From positions 1 to 61,645 of the forward strand of contig CACOQC010000003.1 in NCBI GenBank assembly GCA_902629215.1: a DNA stretch of 61,645 nt. Direction: 5' to 3'. This stretch comes from an uncultured Pelagibacteraceae bacterium (lineage in GTDB: Bacteria; Pseudomonadota; Alphaproteobacteria; Pelagibacterales; Pelagibacteraceae). Numbering within the stretch: the stretch's first letter is position 1; the number at the start of each line of letters is the position of its first letter. The notes beneath the pieces are model-generated. The model had not been told where the DNA came from. It did no database searches and saw only the letters and a list, made by a program, of their open reading frames with translations. The position numbers and the translations under genes are program-made. Shown here in pieces: positions 46,113 through 54,058 of the stretch.

Positions 46113-46169
46113 TTATTGGCTATAAAAATAAAATAAATCTTTAAGATTTTTTATTAATATAGCCAATAA
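46113..46169. repeat. 12-bp perfect inverted repeat downstream of the cold-shock gene
   Basis: TTATTGGCTATA (46113-46124) and TATAGCCAATAA (46158-46169) are perfect inverse copies 33 bp apart. The spacer contains a second inverted pair (AAATCTT/AAGATTT), so a two-tier hairpin is possible. It lies between the csp stop and the racemase start. It may terminate the csp transcript or protect its 3' end. Confidence 0.6.
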
Positions 46170-46184
46170 ATAGAATTGTGAAAA

Positions 46185-46391
46185 TTATGCAGTTTTTAAG
46201 TTAACTGCTGAAGGACCTTTTGGACCATCTTCAACATCGAAAGTCAAAGCTTGACCCTCATCTAAACCATTCATACCAGCATCTCTTACAGCTGAAACAT
46301 GTACAAATACATCTTTTTCTTTATCTTCTCTCTCAATAAATCCATAACCTTTGGTTGGATTAAACCATTTTACTTTTCCTTGTAGACTCAT
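46185..46391 (-). CDS. cspA: Cold-shock protein, CspA family
   Basis: A 68 aa cold-shock domain. The RNP1 and RNP2 RNA-binding motifs are KGYGFIE and DVFVHVSAV, with [10 protein letters not shown] at residues 10-19. It acts as a nucleic-acid chaperone that melts RNA structures. The upstream 110 bp contains a TTGACA box (minus strand, 46467-46472) and a 20-bp dyad in what would be the leader, both suitable for control. It appears to be monocistronic, with inverted repeats downstream. Confidence 0.96.
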   Translation of the reverse strand: MSLQGKVKWFNPTKGYGFIEREDKEKDVFVHVSAVRDAGMNGLDEGQALTFDVEDGPKGPSAVNLKTA

Positions 46392-46417
46392 ATTTTTACT
46401 TATTGTTAAGTTAATTT

Positions 46418-46437
46418 ATTACTTATAATTAAGTAAT
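46418..46437. promoter_or_regulatory. 20-bp dyad in the cold-shock gene leader
   Basis: ATTACTTA-TAAT-TAAGTAAT is a perfect 8-bp inverted repeat around a 4-bp centre, 26 bp upstream of the csp ATG. In the transcript it would form a weak hairpin in the 5' leader. In DNA it could be an operator. Cold-shock leaders often fold temperature-dependently. The AT-only composition reduces confidence. Confidence 0.4.
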
Positions 46438-46502
46438 TGTAGCTTTCTTTAGAATTTTTAGACTTTTGTCAACAAAATTGATCTTTATGTTGAAATTTAA
46501 TT

Positions 46503-46970
46503 TTAATTGTTGTTAAGAAGTTTCGTTAAATATAAAGAATTAATGTCAACTTTATAATGTGCAAAGGGTTCACAGGGCTTAAAATTACACTTTTCAAATA
46601 ATTTTCTTGCAGGTTCAAAAAATTTTCCTGACCCTGTTTCGATACTTATTCTTTTAATATTTAATTTTTTTGCCTCATAAATTAAATGATTTATTACTTT
46701 TTCACCATTTCCTTTCTTTCTGAAATTATCATGAACTCTAATAGATTTAAATTCTCCATGATCTTTATCTAAAAATTTTAGAGCACCACAACCCATCAAT
46801 TTATCATTCTCCCATAAACTCCAAAATTTAATTGATGGTATTTTTAATCCTGGAATATCTAAAACGTGCGCACTTCCCTCCGGTGAAGCTGCTCTAAGTT
46901 CTATAAAATGCTTTGTAAGAAGATCATTTACATCAGGATGATCAAAATTTCCTTCAATTGATTTAATCAT
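46503..46970 (-). CDS. GNAT-family N-acetyltransferase
   Basis: A 155 aa acyltransferase with the GNAT fold. Motif A is visible as KSIRVHDNFRKKGNGEKVINHL, cited by its core FRKKGNGEKV, the acetyl-CoA pyrophosphate loop, followed by YEAKKLNIKRISIETGSGKFFEPARKL-type motif B starting at IKRISIETG. The N-terminal half has GCGALKFL. Its ATG overlaps the purK stop by 4 bp, so it is the third gene of a purEK operon. Substrate unknown. Confidence 0.87.
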   Translation of the reverse strand: MIKSIEGNFDHPDVNDLLTKHFIELRAASPEGSAHVLDIPGLKIPSIKFWSLWENDKLMGCGALKFLDKDHGEFKSIRVHDNFRKKGNGEKVINHLIYEAKKLNIKRISIETGSGKFFEPARKLFEKCNFKPCEPFAHYKVDINSLYLTKLLNNN

Positions 46971-48016
46971 TTATACAAAGTTGTTATGTGACCCATTTTT
47001 CTTTTGTCTTTTATCTCTTTTTTTAAATAATCAAAGAAAAATTCATTATCATTTAATTTCAAATTTTTTCTGTAAGGTTCTATCTGATTTCCTATTAAAT
47101 TAATCATTTTTGCATTAGATAATTTTTTAAGTGGAATTTTTTCTAGAGAACAAACAGCTCTAATATGATTCTCAAACTGACTTATATTATAAGCATTGAT
47201 AGTTAGATGGCCAGAATTGTGAACTCTTGGTGCGATTTCATTCACATATAAATTTTCATTTCTATCTATAAAAAATTCTACACATAAAGTTCCTACATAT
47301 TTTAATTCTTCTGCAATTCTGATCGCCCAGTCTTTCGATTTATTAAATAGGTTATTACTAACTTCAGCTGGTATTTTTGAATATTTTAATATTTGATCTT
47401 CGTGAGTATTTTCTATTGGTTCATAAATTTCATAATTGTTATTACTAAACCTTGTAATAATAACTGAAATTTCTTTTTTGAGCTTTACAAGTTTCTCTAG
47501 TATATATTCTTTTGAAAAATCAATATCTATTTTATCTATATCTTTGATATCTTTTATTGGGTATTGACCTTTGCCATCATAGCCTAATGTTGTTGTCTTT
47601 AAAATTCCGGGAAGCAGATCTTTTAAGGAGTCTAGATCAGATTTTTTTTTTACAGATGTGTATTGAGTTGTTCGAATATTTAATTTATTTACAAAATCTT
47701 TTTCAGCAAGCCTGTGTTGAATAAGTCTGTTTATAGATGGCTTCGGTAAAACCCTTTTTTTTTGATTTATTTGATTTAAAGTTTCATAGGGTATATTTTC
47801 AAATTCATAAGTAATTATATCTACTTTATTAACAAATTCTAAAATTTTTTGACTGTCATCATATTTACCAAATATGAACTCATTACAGAAATTTTGTGCT
47901 GGTGCATTTATATCGTCACAAAAAATAATTGTTTTAACATTTAATTTTTTTGCAGCAATAGAGAGCATGCTACCAAGTTGACCACCACCAATAATACCTA
48001 AATTTATTTCTGACAT
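46967..48016 (-). CDS. purK: 5-(carboxyamino)imidazole ribonucleotide synthase
   Basis: ATP-grasp enzyme of 349 aa that carboxylates AIR with ATP and bicarbonate in purine synthesis. The N-terminal GIIGGGQLGSMLSIAAKKL is the family signature. The ATP-grasp region includes LKTTTLGYDGKGQYPI near 139 and the metal ligands near VEFFIDRNENLYVNEIAPRVHNSGH, cited by its core NEIAPRVHNSGH (about residue 263). It is preceded by purE with a 3-bp gap and followed by a GNAT gene with a 4-bp overlap. Confidence 0.95.
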   Translation of the reverse strand: MSEINLGIIGGGQLGSMLSIAAKKLNVKTIIFCDDINAPAQNFCNEFIFGKYDDSQKILEFVNKVDIITYEFENIPYETLNQINQKKRVLPKPSINRLIQHRLAEKDFVNKLNIRTTQYTSVKKKSDLDSLKDLLPGILKTTTLGYDGKGQYPIKDIKDIDKIDIDFSKEYILEKLVKLKKEISVIITRFSNNNYEIYEPIENTHEDQILKYSKIPAEVSNNLFNKSKDWAIRIAEELKYVGTLCVEFFIDRNENLYVNEIAPRVHNSGHLTINAYNISQFENHIRAVCSLEKIPLKKLSNAKMINLIGNQIEPYRKNLKLNDNEFFFDYLKKEIKDKRKMGHITTLYK

Positions 48017-48019
48017 TTT

Positions 48020-48511
48020 TTATTTAGGTTTTTTTTTCACTGATCTTGATTGTGATATTCGCCACTTTTCTAATTTTTTTTTTATATGTGAATTGTTATT
48101 TGCAATAATCGATGATGCAAGGAGTGCAGCATTTATTGCTCCATCTTCACCTATAGCTAAAGTTCCAACTGGAATTCCTTTCGGCATTTGAACAATTGAT
48201 AAAAGGCTATCTAACCCCTTAAGTTTTTTGCTTTCAATTGGAACCCCTAAAACAGGAACAGATGTTAGAGCCGAAATCATCCCTGGTAAGTGAGCCGATC
48301 CACCAGCTCCAGCAATTATCACTCCAAAATTATTTTTTTTTGCTGAACTTGCAAATTCATACATTCTTTTCGGAGTTCTATGTGCTGAAATTATTTTAGT
48401 TTCATAGCTGACGCCAATATTTTTAAGGACTTTTTCAGCTAATTTCATTGTTTTGTAGTCTGATTGACTACCCATAACAATTGCTATTTTAAGATTTTTA
48501 TTCTTTTTCAT
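48020..48511 (-). CDS. purE: 5-(carboxyamino)imidazole ribonucleotide mutase
   Basis: Class I PurE of 163 aa, converting N5-CAIR to CAIR. The N-terminal [11 protein letters not shown] and the active-site SAHRTPKRM (His near residue 43) are diagnostic, with [17 protein letters not shown] near 66-82 and [20 protein letters not shown] near 110-129. It leads the purE-purK-GNAT operon. The 103-bp spacer to the divergent dipeptidase gene must carry promoters in both directions. Confidence 0.96.
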   Translation of the reverse strand: MKKNKNLKIAIVMGSQSDYKTMKLAEKVLKNIGVSYETKIISAHRTPKRMYEFASSAKKNNFGVIIAGAGGSAHLPGMISALTSVPVLGVPIESKKLKGLDSLLSIVQMPKGIPVGTLAIGEDGAINAALLASSIIANNNSHIKKKLEKWRISQSRSVKKKPK

Positions 48512-48614
48512 GAATTATTAAGTTTAAACTTTATTTCAAAATTAAATTAAAATTTCAATAAAATAAATAGAATTTAAAAAAACATATTGATATGGTTTAA
48601 ATGGAATTAATAAA

Positions 48615-49580
48615 ATGAGATTTAGAATTGACAATCTTCAATACTGTAATTGGACTAGAGAAGTTTTTAAAATTAATAGAGAAGCTGGTCTTGATGCAGT
48701 GCACGTTACAATAGTATATCATGAGGATTTTAGCGAACTAAATGAACAAATTAAAAAATGGCAAAAATTATTTGAAGATAATTCAGATTTAATTTTTTTA
48801 GGTAATAGTTTTAAAGACATAGAAAAAGCTAATAGTCAAAAAAAAACTGCTATTTTTTTTGGTTTTCAAAATTGTTCACCCATTGAAGATGATATAAATC
48901 TAGTAGAAAAGGTTCATCAATTAGGCTGTAGGTTTATGCAGTTAACTTATAACAATCAATCTTTATTAGCGACAGGTTGCTATGAAAAAGTTGATAGCGG
49001 AGTAACAAATTTTGGCAGGGAGGTAATCAAAGAAATGAACAGAGTTGGTGTTGTTATTGATATGTCTCATTCAGCAGAAAAGAGTACTTTTGATGCCATT
49101 GAACTTAGCGAAAAACCAATTGCTATCACTCATGCTAACCCATCTTTTTGGCATGCAGCAAAAAGAAATAAATCCTCGGAATTATTAAAAACATTAAGTG
49201 ATAGTGGTGGTATTTTAGGATTATCTCTTTATCCACATCATTTAAAAGATAACACAAATTGTACGATAGAAAGCTTTTGTGAAATGGTAGCAAAAACAGC
49301 TGATATAATGGATATAAAAAATATTGGGATTGGTTCAGATCTTTGTTTAAATCAACCAGATGAAGTTGTCGAATGGATGAGAAATGGAACCTGGTCAAAA
49401 AATAAAAATTATGGAGAAGGTTCAAAAAATAAACCAGGATTTCCTAAACAGCCTGATTGGTTTGAAGATGCAAGAGGTTTTAAAAACTTAGAAACAGGTT
49501 TAAAAAAAGTTGGTTTTTCAGAGACTGAGACTAATGGAATATTAGGTAACAATTGGTATAATTTTTATAAAACAATTTAG
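48615..49580 (+). CDS. Membrane-dipeptidase (M19) family protein
   Basis: Amidohydrolase-fold protein of 321 aa. Family blocks are MQLTYNNQSLLATGC near 115, GVVIDMSHSAEKS near 151, AITHANPSFWHA near 175 and IGIGSDLCLNQPDE near 238. The classical N-terminal zinc motif (DGHND) is replaced here by LDAVHVTIVYHED, so one metal ligand differs and the site may hold a single zinc or different chemistry. It is the first of four closely packed plus-strand genes. M19 relatives cleave dipeptides with a D-residue or amide bonds in small metabolites. Confidence 0.85.
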   Translation: MRFRIDNLQYCNWTREVFKINREAGLDAVHVTIVYHEDFSELNEQIKKWQKLFEDNSDLIFLGNSFKDIEKANSQKKTAIFFGFQNCSPIEDDINLVEKVHQLGCRFMQLTYNNQSLLATGCYEKVDSGVTNFGREVIKEMNRVGVVIDMSHSAEKSTFDAIELSEKPIAITHANPSFWHAAKRNKSSELLKTLSDSGGILGLSLYPHHLKDNTNCTIESFCEMVAKTADIMDIKNIGIGSDLCLNQPDEVVEWMRNGTWSKNKNYGEGSKNKPGFPKQPDWFEDARGFKNLETGLKKVGFSETETNGILGNNWYNFYKTI

Positions 49581-49582
49581 AT

Positions 49583-51250
49583 ATGAATGTAGAATTAAGG
49601 GATCCTAATATTATAATGAAGTTAACAAGACTTGGTTCTTTTCATCAATCAAGATTATCTTTTTTAAGAAGTTTTTTAAGTGAATTTAAAGACTGGAAAT
49701 ATAAAAGAGATTTATTCGATTTAGATCAAGAGGGTTATGGCACAGCAGTATATTCATTTAAAAAAAATGCAAGGGTCTATTCTTTAATTTGTTATGCTAA
49801 CAAAATTAACGACGATGAAAGATCAGATAGAGTGATTGCAACTAAATGGGATGCAGCTTTTACACTACATGATGGTGTTCCTTTAAAGGATGATATTGAA
49901 AGATTAAGAAATGAAGTTCCAAAACAAGAAGTTGGTAGATTGTCTTACAAAGAACTAACATTATCTAGAGCAAATAAGTCTGTTAGGGTATTTGACCATG
50001 TTGTTGAAAGCTTAAGTAATGGCAATCAACCAAATTTAGAGCTACTTGAAAAAGTTGGATATTTATACAGAACTACAGCAGTTTATGGATCAGGTAAGTT
50101 TGGTTTAGCAGATCGATTTAGAATACAAAATAGAGAGGAAATTAATGGACCGTTTAGATTAGAAATGATGCTGGTTTATTTGGTAAGACAATTCACATTT
50201 GATCAAGTTAATCATGTTGCGCAAAATAGAAATCCTAAATTAGCTGTTAAACTAGATCCTGAAATTTGCAGAAATTTGGGAATAGGAAATTCAACTGGAT
50301 TAGGAATGGCCCCGTTTATTGTTAACCATCCAACTTTACTTAATAATTGGATACTTAGTAGGGAAATAGCACTCAAAAAAATTAGAGAAATTAAAATTGT
50401 TAAAACTAAAGATAAAGATTTATTTAAAGACTGTGTGAAAAATTCTCTTAAAAATATTACTAGCTGGAATACAGAAAGTGAATATCAACTCAAAAAAATT
50501 AAACTTTTGTTAAATGATATTAGAAAATTTATTAATTTTTTAGATAATGAATTTAATTTTCAAAAAGATTATCCTTTCAATGAAATTTATCTTTGGTTAG
50601 AGAAAGAGACTTGTGAGGAGTGTATTGAATACGTTGTCTCAATTATGATGGAGCCATATGGTGATATAGTTCGGCCATTGATTGGGCAGATGAGCTCTGA
50701 AGAAGAAAAATACTTTAACATTCCAACTGAGCGTAATGTGGGAGATTTAAAGAAGATTTTAGAGAATAAATATTCATATATTCTAAAAATTAATTTTAAA
50801 ACAAAAGGAAGTAATCAAAAATTTTGGTTTATATCAAAAAATAAAGAAGAGCCAAGATTAGCTAATCGTTTTGAAGAAAATGGTGCGGATTTAGAACAAC
50901 CTCTGGCAATAGCAAGAGATATAAAAAAATTATATGAAAGACTATTGCCTTTAAAAGATAATTTAAAGATTAATCAATTTTTAATTGAGAATTCTGATTT
51001 AAGACATGTTGTTAGAAGAGCTTTTATTATCGAAAAATTTCCATATTCTGAAATACAAGATAACACTATTGGAGAAAATTTAGTTCCAATTGATATGTTA
51101 CGATTAAAATTATCTTTTTTTGGAGCTTTAAAATTTGATCCAAGATCTGACAAGTGGTTGAGAATATGCATGTTTCAAGGTGCGCCACTCCCAAATGAAT
51201 TAAAAGATTATGATGAGCAATGGGTTTATAAACCCAGTTTTAAATTATGA
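49583..51250 (+). CDS. Unrecognised 555 aa protein of the dipeptidase/DUF3726 unit
   Basis: A large soluble protein without signal peptide or membrane helices. It has no motif I can name. Visible points are an N-terminal LTRLGSFHQSRLSFLRSFL helix, a central RLEMMLVYLVRQFTFDQVNHVAQ stretch (cited by core LVYLVRQFTFDQVNH, about 200), a CEECIEYVVSIMMEPYGD region near 340 with a Cys pair, and a C-terminal KWLRICMFQGAPLP. It starts 2 bp after the dipeptidase and overlaps the DUF3726 gene by 4 bp, so it is almost certainly functionally linked to both. Function unknown. Confidence 0.8.
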   Translation: MNVELRDPNIIMKLTRLGSFHQSRLSFLRSFLSEFKDWKYKRDLFDLDQEGYGTAVYSFKKNARVYSLICYANKINDDERSDRVIATKWDAAFTLHDGVPLKDDIERLRNEVPKQEVGRLSYKELTLSRANKSVRVFDHVVESLSNGNQPNLELLEKVGYLYRTTAVYGSGKFGLADRFRIQNREEINGPFRLEMMLVYLVRQFTFDQVNHVAQNRNPKLAVKLDPEICRNLGIGNSTGLGMAPFIVNHPTLLNNWILSREIALKKIREIKIVKTKDKDLFKDCVKNSLKNITSWNTESEYQLKKIKLLLNDIRKFINFLDNEFNFQKDYPFNEIYLWLEKETCEECIEYVVSIMMEPYGDIVRPLIGQMSSEEEKYFNIPTERNVGDLKKILENKYSYILKINFKTKGSNQKFWFISKNKEEPRLANRFEENGADLEQPLAIARDIKKLYERLLPLKDNLKINQFLIENSDLRHVVRRAFIIEKFPYSEIQDNTIGENLVPIDMLRLKLSFFGALKFDPRSDKWLRICMFQGAPLPNELKDYDEQWVYKPSFKL

Positions 51251-51858
51251 AATCTTTAAGTGAGATAGAAACTACAGCTAAAAGAGCAAGTCGGGCAGCT
51301 GGATATTCGTGGGGTATAGCAGAGGAAGTTGGAAAATCTATAAGAATATCAGAATTATTTGGTTTTCCAGGAATTAAACATCTAAATCAATACTATCAAA
51401 ATAAAAAAAAAAAAAATTTTGAAGAGATAAAATTAATCAATAAGATTAACAAATCAGATGGACCATCATTTTGTCCAATTATATTGGGCGTTAATTTTAT
51501 TGATCAAGTGAAGAATGTTGAAACTTTAACAAAGTGTTCAGTTGAAAATTTAGCTTATCCATTGTTACTTTTGCCCTTTTTAAGTAGAGGTTCAGAAATT
51601 ATTGGAAAAAAATTATTTATTTCATTTGATGATTGTAAATTTTTATTGAATTTTAATGTTAGTATTTCCTCTAATTTTTGGAATAAAGAAATACCAATGC
51701 TAGCAAATCAAATAGAAATAAGCTTTCTAAACAATGAAGATAATTTTTCTGATCAAGATTGGAAAAGCCTCTATAAACTTGCAGAGGATACATTTGTAGA
51801 AGAAACAGACAGTTTAAAAGAGGGTGCAGCAGGTGCTGGCTTAACTGATAATGATTAA
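51247..51858 (+). CDS. DUF3726-type protein (203 aa)
   Basis: The N-terminus SLSEIETTAKRASRAAGYSWGIAEEVGKS matches the start of DUF3726 proteins as I remember them: alternating Glu, Ala-Lys-Arg-Ala and Gly-x-x-x-Trp-Gly-x-Ala-Glu-Glu (cited by core AAGYSWGIAEEVGKS). The rest is a mixed alpha/beta domain ending in a KEGAAGAGLTDND tail with acidic residues. It overlaps the 555 aa gene by 4 bp and the tiny Cys-pair gene by 8 bp. Domain function is unknown in any organism to my knowledge. Confidence 0.75.
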   Translation: MKSLSEIETTAKRASRAAGYSWGIAEEVGKSIRISELFGFPGIKHLNQYYQNKKKKNFEEIKLINKINKSDGPSFCPIILGVNFIDQVKNVETLTKCSVENLAYPLLLLPFLSRGSEIIGKKLFISFDDCKFLLNFNVSISSNFWNKEIPMLANQIEISFLNNEDNFSDQDWKSLYKLAEDTFVEETDSLKEGAAGAGLTDND

Positions 51859-52012
51859 AGAAGAAGATTTTAACGAAAAAGATTTGAAGGAATTAGATGA
51901 TATATGCGATGAGTGTAAAGAAAAAGATGAAAGTGTTTCTCAAAATTTAATATTAACAGGTTTTAAAATTTGCAAATCTTGCAGAGTATCTAAAACTATT
52001 TTTCCAATTTAA
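51851..52012 (+). CDS. 53 aa zinc-ribbon-like microprotein
   Basis: A short complete frame from ATG at 51851 to TAA at 52012. It contains two Cys pairs, CDEC (residues 19-22) and CKSC (41-44), with spacing suited to a small zinc ribbon. The N-terminal half is acidic (KEEDFNEKDLKELDD). The start overlaps the DUF3726 stop by 8 bp, and the stop overlaps the convergent YIP1-like gene by 4 bp. Both overlaps and the paired cysteines argue against a chance frame. It may be a metal-binding partner of the dipeptidase unit. Confidence 0.6.
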   Translation: MIKEEDFNEKDLKELDDICDECKEKDESVSQNLILTGFKICKSCRVSKTIFPI

Positions 52013-52551
52013 ATTTGATTTACTGGTAGAACGTTCATTCTACTCATTACAAAAGATATTGATAAAAATACAATTATTAAAAAAGATAAAAAAACTATTC
52101 CAAATGATTTAAAATTTGATTTTAAACTTAAAATTTGTTTAGTAGAAATAATTAATGCAGCAAATATCCAAAATTGTGTAAGAAAAATAATTGTAATCAT
52201 TAAGTCAGGTGTGACAGCAAAAAATCTTAATAAGCCAGGAGCATGAGCAAAGCCAACTGCTGTAAGTATTTTTTTAAAAGATGCTTTAGTTTGTTTGTCA
52301 GGAAAAATTTTTACACCCAATACATATATTAAGATTGACCACACTAACCAAGTCAAAATTGCAGTTAGCCCAGACATTGCAACTGCTGTTTTAATTACTG
52401 TATTTGCAGCAACCGCTCCTGCAATACCATCTAAGATCATTATTATTCCAGCAAAGTAAATTGAAGCTTCACCAAAATTTTTTGGGTCACTATAAAGTGA
52501 TTTATCTAACTTTATAGATTTAAATATAATATTTAGAAATTCACCAAACAT
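52009..52551 (-). CDS. YIP1-family membrane protein
   Basis: A 180 aa integral membrane protein with about five helices (around residues 30-52, 58-80, 93-112, 115-137 and 148-168). Sequence features such as FGEASIYFAGIIMILDGIAG and TAVGFAHAPGLLRFFA match YIP1-family bacterial proteins, including the conserved GFAHAPGLL turn. Function in bacteria is not defined. It starts immediately after the stop of a 34 aa frame on the same strand and is convergent with the zinc-ribbon-like gene. Confidence 0.75.
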   Translation of the reverse strand: MFGEFLNIIFKSIKLDKSLYSDPKNFGEASIYFAGIIMILDGIAGAVAANTVIKTAVAMSGLTAILTWLVWSILIYVLGVKIFPDKQTKASFKKILTAVGFAHAPGLLRFFAVTPDLMITIIFLTQFWIFAALIISTKQILSLKSNFKSFGIVFLSFLIIVFLSISFVMSRMNVLPVNQI

Positions 52552-52656
52552 TTAATTTTTTTTGTTTTTTTCGTCTTTATAAGAAATAATTAATGGGAAG
52601 ATTATTAATGCAATAATAATAAGAATGCAAATTGCAATTAAAAAAGCTTTAGACAT
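52552..52656 (-). CDS. 34 aa hydrophobic microprotein (candidate)
   Basis: A frame from ATG at 52656 to TAA at 52552 encodes MSKAFLIAICILIIIALIIF and a charged tail YKDEKNKKN. It forms one transmembrane helix with a positively charged cytoplasmic tail. Its stop abuts the YIP1-like ATG with no spacer (TAAATG), and it lies just after the terminator of the DmdA-like gene. That arrangement fits a short leader gene coupled to the membrane protein, but a frame of this length in AT-rich DNA can occur by chance. Confidence 0.4.
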   Translation of the reverse strand: MSKAFLIAICILIIIALIIFPLIISYKDEKNKKN

Positions 52657-52662
52657 TGAAGT

Positions 52663-52691
52663 AAAAAAGGGAGGGGATTAACTCCCCTCCC
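52663..52691 (-). terminator. Rho-independent terminator after the DmdA-like gene
   Basis: A 9-bp stem GGGAGGGGA/TCCCCTCCC (52669-52677 with 52683-52691) with a 5-nt loop is followed on the minus strand by six T (52663-52668). It lies 8 bp after the stop of the DmdA-like gene and closes the MetF-like/DmdA-like unit. Confidence 0.88.
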
Positions 52692-52699
52692 AAAAAATA

Positions 52700-54058
52700 T
52701 TAACCTTTTACTACTTCTCTTGTATTTGCGTTGAAAGACTCTTTAAAAGGAATATCAACTATAACTGCATCCACAGGTTTTCCTGGAGTATCTGAGTATT
52801 TCTCAGGTAAATGCACCTTGTATTTTGTGCCAACTTTACCTTTTGGAAAACCATTAGAATTAAGTGTTCCATCAAATGGAACATATCCCATGGCTATATT
52901 AGTTTTCTTTTCAGGGTGATACCATGGTGAAGTTATAAATCCTACAGGGTCACCACCATTTTCGTTTGATATTAACCAAAAATCTGGAGCATAATCATCA
53001 ATTGGTTTTCCACCAAGTTCAAAACCAACTAATTGTAATTTATATGGTTTTTTACCAGCTTTAATTTCAGCACCCATTTTTTCTAAAGCAGCTTTACCAA
53101 CATAATCGGATTTTTTATTCCATTCACCTTTTCCAGATAAAGAAACTTGATAGCCCAAATTACATTGATAAGGATTGTGTTGTTGATCCATATCTTGTCC
53201 CCAAGAAAGAATTCCAGCTTGAATTCTTCTATGGTGTGCTGGTGCTATAACCATTAAATTATGTTTTTTTCCTGCTTCAAGAACTGCATTCCACATATCA
53301 TCAGCATACAAAGTTGCATCTCTTAAGTATATTTCATATCCAGCTTCTCCAGAAAAACCGGATTGAGAAATTACACAACTTCTACCTGCAACTTTTACTT
53401 CAGCTAAACCATAGAATGGCATATTTTCTAAATCAACTTGATCACCTAATAAATCTTTCATTAATGCTTTTGATTTAGGACCTTGAATTTGAACAGGACA
53501 TGCATCTATTTCTTCGACAGTACAATTGAATCTTCCGTCAGCATTAACTCCTTGAAGATACATTCCAATATCTGAGTCTGATAAAGAGAACCAAAACTCA
53601 TCTTGTGAAATTCTTAAAAGAATAGGATCATTCAATACTCCACCATAAGCATTACATAAAATTACATATCTAGCTCTCATAGGAGAAATTTTTGTTGCAT
53701 CTCTTGTGATTACGTAATCAACAAATTTTTCTGCATCAGGACCCTTTACTTGAATTTGTCTTTCAACAGCAACATTCCACATTGTTACATGATTTACGAT
53801 AGCATCATATTCTACCATTGCTCCACCGTCTTCAGGCTTCACATAACCTCTTGGATGATAAATACGATTGTAAACTGTAGCTCTCCAACAACCTGCCTGC
53901 ATTGATAAATGCCAATAAGGAGATTTTCTCACCCTTGTTGAAATTAACATTTCAACTTTAGTTGGCCCACTTTGTCTTAAATTGTATGGTACTTTTCGAT
54001 CTGATTGATCAACAGAAGTAACATGTTTTAGTTTAGTATAGTCAAATTCTTTAGACAT
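52700..54058 (-). CDS. DmdA-like GcvT-family folate-dependent demethylase
   Basis: A 452 aa GcvT-fold protein, longer than the DMSP demethylase DmdA. Blocks shared with my memory of Pelagibacter DmdA are WNVAVERQIQVKGPDAEKF (about 95), NDPILLRISQDEFWFSLSDSD (cited by NDPILLRISQDEFWFSLS, about 145) and NPYQCNLGYQVSL (about 295). AAGGAG at 54066-54071 is 7 nt from the ATG at 54058 but only 1 nt from one at 54064, so I use 54058. It would transfer a methyl group to THF, and the adjacent MetF-like gene supports that. The substrate is unknown: DMSP, a betaine or an O-methylated compound are all possible. Confidence 0.85.
   Translation of the reverse strand: MSKEFDYTKLKHVTSVDQSDRKVPYNLRQSGPTKVEMLISTRVRKSPYWHLSMQAGCWRATVYNRIYHPRGYVKPEDGGAMVEYDAIVNHVTMWNVAVERQIQVKGPDAEKFVDYVITRDATKISPMRARYVILCNAYGGVLNDPILLRISQDEFWFSLSDSDIGMYLQGVNADGRFNCTVEEIDACPVQIQGPKSKALMKDLLGDQVDLENMPFYGLAEVKVAGRSCVISQSGFSGEAGYEIYLRDATLYADDMWNAVLEAGKKHNLMVIAPAHHRRIQAGILSWGQDMDQQHNPYQCNLGYQVSLSGKGEWNKKSDYVGKAALEKMGAEIKAGKKPYKLQLVGFELGGKPIDDYAPDFWLISNENGGDPVGFITSPWYHPEKKTNIAMGYVPFDGTLNSNGFPKGKVGTKYKVHLPEKYSDTPGKPVDAVIVDIPFKESFNANTREVVKG

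Noticed and set aside
52700-54058. Naming the DmdA-like gene as DMSP demethylase DmdA
   Set aside because: Shared blocks exist, but the protein is about 80 residues longer and is paired with a MetF-like gene. Substrate identity is not supported by the sequence alone.
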